This document shows, piece after piece, positions 1 through 5,722 of a stretch of DNA of 21,409 nucleotides. Numbering within the stretch: position 1 is the first letter of the stretch; the number at the start of each line of letters is the position of its first letter. Below the pieces are notes generated by a model. That model was not told the origin of the DNA. It saw nothing but the letters and a program-made list of their open reading frames with translations, and ran no database searches. The DNA comes from DATJWY01 sp035500775. Lineage in GTDB: Bacteria; Pseudomonadota; Alphaproteobacteria; Acetobacterales; Acetobacteraceae. The DNA is taken from positions 1 to 21,409 of the forward strand of contig DATJWY010000180.1 in NCBI GenBank assembly GCA_035500775.1, in the 5' to 3' direction. The position numbers were made by a program, and so were the translations under genes.

Positions 1-11
1 CCCCCCCCCCC
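1..11. repeat. C11 homopolymer at the window edge
   Basis: Eleven consecutive C residues begin the window. On the minus strand they read as Gly codons in frame with the nuclease-like gene. The tract is either a real homopolymer within that gene or an artefact at the end of an assembled contig. Confidence 0.6.
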
Positions 12-770
12 TTCTGTTTGGGCGATTTCACTGTGCACATCCCCAAGGATACCACTCTGGTAATTGATAACGTGCCAGTGAGTCCCTGCCGCCATGCTGA
101 GGCCGTTTTCGTCGCATCGCGTCACATTCAAAATTGACGGTGTCGCATTGGTCTGGAGTTTGATCCAAGGAATCTCTGACTCTTTGTTCTTGGGCGCCCA
201 GTTCGGCCAAAGCCGTTCGAGGTTTTGCGGCTTCTTTGGAGACAGGAGTAAGAGGTGAAAGCGAACGACGCGATCTGACCCGGACGCCGCCAATTCCTCA
301 TAGAAGTCGTGAAGCAGATTAAGCCGGTCTATCTTACTGGCGATCTGCGGATTGCCGAAGGTGCTGTAAGCCTTGGCTTCGATCAGGATGAGATCGCGCT
401 CGGTCGCGATGACGAGGTCAACATCTTCCTGGTTACCCTCAACGAGCTGCCGCTTGTTCCCTTGGCTTGAATCTTCGCCTTGAAGGCTGACTTCGATAGG
501 CAGATGCGGGTTCGGGTATCTTTTGCGCCCAACTTCCGCCTCTCCATTCATGAAGATAGTCAGGGCGCCGGCGAGCCAGTTGATGTGGTAATCCGTTCCC
601 CACCAGGCATCGCTTGGGATCGTGTCTAATCCGAGTTGGTTCGTGACCTTCTGGCAAAAGCCTTCGCTCAGTTGGGGCGGTTTGTTCTGTCCGCAGTCAA
701 GGACGGTGCGGATCAGGAGGTTGCGTTCTTTTCGGTTGAAGCGTTCGAGAATTTGCGCGAGCGAATCCAT
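1..770 (-). CDS. PD-(D/E)XK nuclease-like protein, partial (3' end beyond window)
   Basis: This minus-strand frame is open from position 872 (a stop) to the left edge, so the C-terminus lies outside the window. I chose ATG 770-768 because AGGGA lies 9 nt upstream. From there 256 complete codons are visible. The N-terminal part contains FNRKERNLL (about residues 10-18) and DYHINWLAGAL (about 60-70). A PD-(D/E)XK-like core follows, with Glu111, DVDLVIA (Asp118) and LILIEAK (Glu131, Lys133); this Asp-x12-Glu-x-Lys pattern is typical of restriction-type and other DNA-cleaving folds. The precise family is not recognised. GC content is roughly 50-57%, far below the neighbours, which suggests horizontal acquisition. 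It could be a defence or restriction-like nuclease, or an unrelated protein with a PD-(D/E)XK fold. The reading frame is secure; the function is an inference from one motif. Confidence 0.7.
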   Translation of the reverse strand, partial: MDSLAQILERFNRKERNLLIRTVLDCGQNKPPQLSEGFCQKVTNQLGLDTIPSDAWWGTDYHINWLAGALTIFMNGEAEVGRKRYPNPHLPIEVSLQGEDSSQGNKRQLVEGNQEDVDLVIATERDLILIEAKAYSTFGNPQIASKIDRLNLLHDFYEELAASGSDRVVRFHLLLLSPKKPQNLERLWPNWAPKNKESEIPWIKLQTNATPSILNVTRCDENGLSMAAGTHWHVINYQSGILGDVHSEIAQTEGGG

Positions 771-943
771 GCCACTGCGTCCCTGGCTGTGGGCAGTTTG
801 TTGCAATCGCTCGGCAACGGCCAGGGCGAATGTAGGGCCCCGCGGCCTTCGGATCGGTGAGCGGACCAATCAGCGCGATACACTAAGGGTGACAGAAATC
901 CTTCCCTGGCTCGTCAGATCGCAAACCGCTCCATTCGCACGAC

Positions 944-1035
944 GGGGCCTTGAGGCCCCAGACCCCCGATCACTTAAATGACGGATTCCAAAGGCTAAGC
1001 CTTTGGCGGGGTCCAGGGGCGGAGCCCCTGGCCTT
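944..1035. repeat. Composite palindromic repeat, copy A (hybrid form)
   Basis: Three palindromes lie in a row: GGGGCC-TTGA-GGCCCC at 944-959, CCAAAGGC-TAA-GCCTTTGG at 988-1006, and CCAGGGGC-GGA-GCCCCTGG at 1013-1031. The last two are joined by CGGGGT. A short AT-richer spacer (about 967-985) separates the halves. The left half lacks the outer palindrome found in the other copies, and its inner palindrome is of a different sequence type from the right half. The element ends 3 bp before the ppx stop codon, so it could act as the ppx terminator. Confidence 0.8.
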
Positions 1036-1038
1036 ACC

Positions 1039-2559
1039 TTATCCCAAAGCCTGCCCGGCAGCCCCAGGCACCGCGATTTCCGTTCCCGCTTCCAGCCCGA
1101 GCGCCTGCGCCAGCCGGTCGAGCCGCCGGGTGACGCTCTCGCCCGCGAACACGCCGCTGCCTTCACGTAGGCGGAGGATCAGCCGCTCCCCGTCCAGCCG
1201 CAGCGCGGTGCCGGCCAGCAGCTCCGCCGTGCCGCCGGAGAGGGTGTAGGCAAGGCGCAGCGCCATGCCGAGGATCTCCGCCCGGCGCAGCATCGTCAGA
1301 TCCAGCAGCGAGCGGGCGGCGGCGAGGAAGGGGGTGTCAGTCTCCGCGTCGTAACGCAGCGCCAGCACGAAGGCGAGGAAGGCGCGCGCCGGATGATCGA
1401 GCGTCACCCCCGGCTGGCGCAGCACGCGCAGGAAGGCCTGCTCGGCGCGATATTCGGGGTGGTCGTGGCTGCCGATGTCCGACATCCAGCATGCCGCCTC
1501 GCGCAATCGCGTGGCCTCGGGGGATTCGTCGCCGACGAGCGGCGCGGTCCAGGCGATCAGCGCCGGGGGCAGGGAGTGGCTGCGGCCGAAGCGCACCGCC
1601 ATCTCATGCCCGGCGGCGAGCAAGGGGTCCTCCGCCGCCGCTGCCCCGGCGACGCGTTCCATGTACCAGCCCTCGCGCATGCCGTTGGCGCTGAACACCA
1701 CCCGCGCCGCGCCGGTGGCGCGCAGCAGGCGGCGCAGCACCACGGCGGCGAAGGGCAGATCCTGCACCCGCCGGCGCGGCACGCCGGGCAGCCGCTCCAG
1801 CGTGCGGCGATTGGCGGCGGCGATCACCGCGGCGAGGTCCCGCGCCTCCTCACGCCCTATCGTATAGTGATGCACGATGGCGAGCGGGTAGCCGGTCTGC
1901 TCCATGTGGATGCGCGCGAGCCCCCGCCAGGCGCCGCCGACCAGATAGAGATCCCGCCCGGTGCCCTCGGCGAGCCAGGGCACCTCGGCGAGATCGGCCT
2001 CGGCGACAGCGCGGGCGCGGGCCATGTCGCCGCCGGCACGGTCGGAGAGGCGGATAACGCCGAGGCCGAGCGTCCGCGCCTCTTTTGCCCGCCCCGCCGC
2101 CAGCCGCACCACTTCCAGCGAGCCGCCGCCGATATCAGCGAGGATGCCGTCCGCCTCCGGGATGCCGCAGAGCACGCCGGCGGCGGAATAGGCGGCCTCC
2201 GCCTCGCCGGAGAGAATGCGGATCGGCATGTCCGGCATGCGGGCGCGCAGCTCCTCGACGAAGGCGGCGCCGTTGCTCGCGTCCCGCACCGCTGCCGTCG
2301 CCAGCACCTCGAACGGATCGGCGCCCATGGCGCGGGCGACGGTGTGGTAGCGGCCGAGCACGGTCAGCGCCTGCTCCACCGCCGCCTCGTTCAGCTTGCC
2401 CGTTATTTGCAGGCCCTGGCCGAGGCGCGGCACCGCCTTTTCGTTGAAGATGGCGACCGGGTTGCGGCTTTGACCCTCGAAGACCACCAGGCGGACCGAG
2501 TTCGACCCCAGATCCACGACGGCGGAGCGCGGCGGAGGGGGGTGCAAGGTTGTCGGCAT
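1039..2559 (-). CDS. ppx: Exopolyphosphatase, Ppx/GppA family
   Basis: The 506-residue protein is a cytoplasmic phosphatase of the actin-like ATPase superfamily. The family removes terminal phosphate from polyphosphate or converts pppGpp to ppGpp. Visible motifs are the phosphate-1 loop VDLGSNSVRLVV (15-26), ATAAVRDASNG (87-97), the acidic SGEAEA segment (117-122) that holds the catalytic Glu in the family, and ADIGGGSLEV (141-150). The C-terminal half contains the HD-like SDIGSHDHP stretch usual for long Ppx proteins. The start is ATG 2559. Its functional partner ppk1 is 3.2 kb upstream on the same strand, separated by an oppositely oriented sulfite reductase pair. Ppx and GppA activities cannot be told apart from sequence alone. 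Confidence 0.93.
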   Translation of the reverse strand: MPTTLHPPPPRSAVVDLGSNSVRLVVFEGQSRNPVAIFNEKAVPRLGQGLQITGKLNEAAVEQALTVLGRYHTVARAMGADPFEVLATAAVRDASNGAAFVEELRARMPDMPIRILSGEAEAAYSAAGVLCGIPEADGILADIGGGSLEVVRLAAGRAKEARTLGLGVIRLSDRAGGDMARARAVAEADLAEVPWLAEGTGRDLYLVGGAWRGLARIHMEQTGYPLAIVHHYTIGREEARDLAAVIAAANRRTLERLPGVPRRRVQDLPFAAVVLRRLLRATGAARVVFSANGMREGWYMERVAGAAAAEDPLLAAGHEMAVRFGRSHSLPPALIAWTAPLVGDESPEATRLREAACWMSDIGSHDHPEYRAEQAFLRVLRQPGVTLDHPARAFLAFVLALRYDAETDTPFLAAARSLLDLTMLRRAEILGMALRLAYTLSGGTAELLAGTALRLDGERLILRLREGSGVFAGESVTRRLDRLAQALGLEAGTEIAVPGAAGQALG

Positions 2560-2740
2560 GATGGACGGGCCCCCGGTCAGCGGTGCTTGCGTTGATGTTC
2601 GGCAGGGGGTTTTACGCTCCGGGGAGCCGGTCGCACAGGGTGGTCGGTTCCGGCGGATTCAGCCGCCGCGTTGCCGGCCCGGCGGTCGCACGGTACTGGG
2701 GCGGGGAGTCGCGGAAAGCCGTGTCACGGCCGCTGCGTCA

Positions 2741-2771
2741 TTGATTGCCTCACATTTGATTGCCAGATATA
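2741..2771 (+). promoter_or_regulatory. Direct repeat TTGATTGCC with promoter-like element upstream of cysI
   Basis: TTGATTGCC occurs at 2741-2749 and again at 2756-2764, a 15-bp period, and is followed at once by GATATA (2766-2771). The stretch is AT-rich relative to its surroundings. The repeats could be a -35-like element plus an operator, or two half-sites for an activator of the sulfur genes. The regulator cannot be named from the sequence. Confidence 0.35.
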
Positions 2772-2869
2772 GGAACCTCGTCGCCAGGCTTGTGGAATTC
2801 CGGCATCGCCGCTCCGAGATCAGTCGCGACGCCGGATCAGGAACAGGAATAGCGACAGGAGAAGGGGTT

Positions 2870-2905
2870 ATGCCGCGCGCTTCGGGGCACTCGTTCCGTT
2901 GGTGA
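2870..2905 (+). CDS. Possible 11-residue leader peptide upstream of cysI
   Basis: ATG 2870 opens an 11-codon ORF reading MPRASGHSFRW, ending at TGA 2903-2905. It follows a strong purine-rich ribosome binding site, AGGAGAAGGGG (2857-2867), with 2 nt between the G run and the ATG. The next 140 nt contain stem-loops and then cysI. The arrangement resembles a leader peptide for attenuation, but the peptide has no Cys or Met run that would sense sulfur supply. It may also be chance. Confidence 0.3.
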   Translation: MPRASGHSFRW

Positions 2906-2960
2906 GGCCCGACCGGGCGGCCGGCGGCCGCCATCAGCACCATCATTCCGGCGGGCGGGA

Positions 2961-2978
2961 ACGGATGCGAGCATCCGT
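2961..2978 (+). promoter_or_regulatory. Stem-loop in the cysI leader
   Basis: ACGGATG and CATCCGT pair perfectly around the tetraloop CGAG, giving a 7-bp stem. It lies between the possible leader peptide and the cysI ribosome binding site (AGGAAGGAAG, 3027-3036). It could be part of an attenuator or an mRNA-stabilising hairpin. Confidence 0.4.
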
Positions 2979-3044
2979 CGGCGCGCCTAGCCCGGCCGCG
3001 CGGCGCCGCGGATCGTGGCCTGATAGAGGAAGGAAGAACCGCGC

Positions 3045-5054
3045 ATGACGTCGAGCGTCATCACCGCCAACCGGTTGCGGGACGGCATGTCCGTCTGGCT
3101 GGACGCGGCCGGGAGTTGGAGCGAGCGGTTCGAACAGGCCGCGGTGTTCGAGGCGGCGGAGGTCCAGGCGCGGCTCGCCGGCCTCGCGGGGACCGAGCAG
3201 GGCCGGGCGGTCGTCGATCTGCATGAATGCCCGGTGGAGCGTCAGGGCGAGGCCGTTGTGCCGGCGACCACGCGCGAGCGCATCCGCGCCGAGGGGCCGA
3301 GCGTGCGCGCCGACCTGCCGCATTGGACCGCCGCCGCGCCGTCGCCGCGTCCCTTGCCGGCGCCGCCCTCGGCCGAGGCGCGCGCGCCGCTCGCCGGCAA
3401 TTACCGTTATGACGAATTCGACCGCCAGTTCCTGCGCGACCGCGCCGAATTGTTCCGCCAGCAGGTCGCGCGCCGCCTCGACGGCGCGCTGAGCGAGGAC
3501 GAATTCAAGCCGCTGCGGCTGATGAACGGCCTCTATTTGCAGCTCCATGCCTACATGCTGCGGGTCGCGATCCCGTACGGCGTGCTGAGCAGCCCGCAGC
3601 TGCGGCAGCTCGCCTATGTCGCCCGGCATTATGATCGCGGCTACGGGCATTTCACCACACGGCAGAACATCCAGTACAACTGGATCCGCCTGGAGGATGC
3701 GCCGGACATCCTCGCCGTGCTCGCCGAGGCGGATCTGCACGCGATCCAGACCAGCGGCAATTGCGTCCGCAACGTCACCACCGACCAGTTCGCCGCCGCG
3801 GCGAAGGACGAGGTGGTCGATCCGCGCCTGTACGCCGAAATCCTCCGGCAATGGTCCACCGACCATCCGGAGTTCACGTATCTGCCGCGCAAGTTCAAGA
3901 TCGCCATCACCGGCAGCCCGCATGACCGCGCCGCCGTGCGGGTGCACGATATCGGCATCATGGCGATGCGCAATGAAGCAGGCGAGACCGGCTTCACCCT
4001 CTATGCCGGCGGCGGGCTCGGGCGCACGCCGATCATCGGCACGAAGCTGCGCGACTTCCTGCCGGTGCGCGACCTGCTGCGCTATGTCGAGGCGATCCTG
4101 CGCGTCTATAACGCGCTTGGCCGGCGCGACAATCTTTACAAGGCGCGCATCAAGATCCTCATCCGCGAGATGAAGCCGGAAAGCTTCATCCGCATGGTCG
4201 AGGACGAGTTCGCGGCGATGCCGGCGGATTACTGCGTGCTGGAACGAGCGGTGGTGGAGGCGGTGGCCGAGCGCTTCGTCGCCCAGCCCTTCGCGGCGCT
4301 CGTGGACGAAACCGCGTTGCTGGAGCATGCCGCGGCGGCCGATGCGGAATTCGCCGCCTGGATGCGCGCCAACACGCACCCGCATCGTGTGCCCGGCTAC
4401 CTCTCGGCGACGATCTCGCTCAAGCCGACAGGCGGCATTCCGGGCGATGCCAGCGCCGAGGAGATGGACACGATCGCGGACCTCGCGGATCGTTACTCCT
4501 TTGGCGAGATCCGTGTCTCGCACGAGCAGAACCTGATCCTGCCGCATGTCGAGCAGCGGAACCTGCATGCGCTGTGGTCGGCGCTGCGCGCGGCCGGGCT
4601 CGCCAGCGCCAATGCCGGGCTCGTCACCAACATCATCGCCTGCCCGGGTCTCGACTATTGCAGCCTGGCGACGGCGCGCTCGATCCCGGTGGCGCAGCGC
4701 CTCACCGAGCGCCTCGCCGATCCGGCGCGGCAGCGCGAGATCGGGCCGCTCGATCTCAATATCTCCGGCTGCATCAATGCCTGCGGCCAGCACCATATCG
4801 GGCATATCGGCCTGCTGGGTGTCGAGAAGAACGGGCAGGAAGTCTATCAGATCACCCTTGGCGGCGCGGCCGACGAGCAGGCGGCGATCGGCTCGATCAT
4901 CGGGCCGGCGGTGGCGTCGGAGGATGTGGTCGAGACCATCGATGCCATCCTCAACGCCTATATCGCCCACCGCGCGCCGGGCGAGCGCTTCATCGACACT
5001 TATCGCCGGCTCGGGGCCGGGCCGTTCAAGGAGGCCGCGTATGCCGCTGGTTGA
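3045..5054 (+). CDS. cysI: DUF2849-CysI fusion: siroheme nitrite/sulfite reductase
   Basis: The protein has 669 residues. Residues 1 to about 92 (starting near VITANRLRDG) match DUF2849, a small protein usually encoded separately just upstream of cysI in alphaproteobacteria. A Pro/Ala-rich linker (93-117) joins it to a complete siroheme-[4Fe-4S] reductase (about 120-669), which reduces sulfite to sulfide in cysteine synthesis. The cluster ligands are Cys533 and Cys539 (CPGLDYC) and Cys576 and Cys580 (CINAC). Tyr164 and Cys240 lie where M. tuberculosis NirA/SirA has its Tyr-Cys pair. Electrons probably come from ferredoxin; that is inference. The start is ATG 3045 behind AGGAAGGAAG. The gene overlaps the next one by 14 bp. 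Nitrite reduction cannot be excluded, but the DUF2849/DUF934 context favours sulfite. Confidence 0.92.
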   Translation: MTSSVITANRLRDGMSVWLDAAGSWSERFEQAAVFEAAEVQARLAGLAGTEQGRAVVDLHECPVERQGEAVVPATTRERIRAEGPSVRADLPHWTAAAPSPRPLPAPPSAEARAPLAGNYRYDEFDRQFLRDRAELFRQQVARRLDGALSEDEFKPLRLMNGLYLQLHAYMLRVAIPYGVLSSPQLRQLAYVARHYDRGYGHFTTRQNIQYNWIRLEDAPDILAVLAEADLHAIQTSGNCVRNVTTDQFAAAAKDEVVDPRLYAEILRQWSTDHPEFTYLPRKFKIAITGSPHDRAAVRVHDIGIMAMRNEAGETGFTLYAGGGLGRTPIIGTKLRDFLPVRDLLRYVEAILRVYNALGRRDNLYKARIKILIREMKPESFIRMVEDEFAAMPADYCVLERAVVEAVAERFVAQPFAALVDETALLEHAAAADAEFAAWMRANTHPHRVPGYLSATISLKPTGGIPGDASAEEMDTIADLADRYSFGEIRVSHEQNLILPHVEQRNLHALWSALRAAGLASANAGLVTNIIACPGLDYCSLATARSIPVAQRLTERLADPARQREIGPLDLNISGCINACGQHHIGHIGLLGVEKNGQEVYQITLGGAADEQAAIGSIIGPAVASEDVVETIDAILNAYIAHRAPGERFIDTYRRLGAGPFKEAAYAAG

Positions 5055-5520
5055 TCTCCAAGGCCGCGTCGCCGAGGACTCCTGGAGCATCGACGAGGCG
5101 GCGGATGCCGCGCCGCACGCGCATGTGGCGGTGCCGCTCGCGGCGTTGCTGGCCGCCGCCGGGCGCGGCGAGGCGCTGGGCGAGGGGCTCGGGGTGATCC
5201 TGCCGCCGGATGCGCCGGCGGAGACGGTGGCGAAACTGCTGCCGCATCTCGCGCTGATCGCGGTGTCGTTCCCGAAATTCCGCGACGGGCGCGGCTTCAC
5301 CCTCGCGCGCGCGCTGCGGCACCGTTACGGCTTCGGCGGTGAGATCCGGGCTGTGGGGCATGTCATCCCGGATCAGTTGGAGATGCTGTGCGGCTGCGGC
5401 TTCACCAGCGTGCAGACGCCGGCCGAGCACCCGCCGGAGCAATGGGCGGCGGTGGCGTCGCTGGAGCTGAAGCCGGGGCGGCCGCGGCAATTGCTTAACC
5501 GGTTGGTGACGCGGCTTTAA
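5041..5520 (+). CDS. DUF934 family protein, sulfite reductase-associated
   Basis: This 159-residue cytoplasmic protein belongs to DUF934, which regularly accompanies cysI in proteobacteria. The conserved core is visible at about 78-123, with FPKFRDGRGFTLARALR, GEIRAVGHVIPDQL and a Cys-x-Cys-Gly-Phe segment (CGCGF, 117-121). The biochemical role is not established; a supporting role in sulfite reduction or electron delivery is inferred from gene association. The ATG at 5041 lies inside the end of cysI, whose stop is 5052-5054, so translation is probably coupled. No cysH (PAPS/APS reductase) follows, unlike many relatives. The gene is followed by a palindromic repeat that may end transcription. 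Confidence 0.88.
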   Translation: MPLVDLQGRVAEDSWSIDEAADAAPHAHVAVPLAALLAAAGRGEALGEGLGVILPPDAPAETVAKLLPHLALIAVSFPKFRDGRGFTLARALRHRYGFGGEIRAVGHVIPDQLEMLCGCGFTSVQTPAEHPPEQWAAVASLELKPGRPRQLLNRLVTRL

Positions 5521-5525
5521 GAGGA

Positions 5526-5697
5526 AAGGCCAGGGGCTCTGCCCCTGGACCCCGCCAAAGGCTTAGCCTTTGGAATCCTTCTGTTTTCAGGCTGTCAGTC
5601 GTGTTCAGGCGGCGTCGGACGCCGCGAGGAAAAAAGCGATTGGTTTCCAAAGGCCCACGGCCTTTGGCGGGGTCCAGGGGCGGCGCCCCTGGCCTTA
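5526..5697. repeat. Composite palindromic repeat, copy B
   Basis: Two inverted arms flank a 73-bp spacer. The left arm has CCAGGGGC-TCT-GCCCCTGG (5530-5548) then CCAAAGGC-TTA-GCCTTTGG (5555-5573). The right arm has CCAAAGGCC-CAC-GGCCTTTGG (5647-5667) then CCAGGGGC-GGC-GCCCCTGG (5674-5692). It fills the gap between the convergent DUF934 gene and ppk1 and could terminate both. Confidence 0.88.
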
Positions 5698-5722
5698 AGC
5701 AACGCCGCCCCAAACTCAAACT

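Larger units (their letters stand above)
2560..3044. other. Divergent intergenic region between ppx and cysI
   Basis: This 485-bp stretch separates two divergent genes. It holds a direct repeat of TTGATTGCC, a very short ORF with a strong ribosome binding site, and a GC-rich segment with stem-loops before cysI; these are listed separately. No longer ORF here is convincing. No known riboswitch class was recognised. Confidence 0.6.

Noticed and set aside
1393..2595. Plus-strand 400-codon frame opposite ppx
   Set aside because: It is antisense to ppx, whose motifs are all on the minus strand; its composition is typical of a shadow frame.
2659..2946. 95-codon minus-strand ORF between ppx and cysI
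   Set aside because: There is no ribosome binding site or family-like sequence, and it covers the promoter-like direct repeats and the leader region.
2560..3044. SAM-type riboswitch upstream of cysI
   Set aside because: The region has stem-loops, but I could not find the conserved core of any SAM riboswitch class.
2943..5300. Minus-strand 785-codon frame opposite cysI
   Set aside because: It lies antisense to the conserved sulfite reductase, with low-complexity Arg/Asp-rich translation and no recognisable motif.
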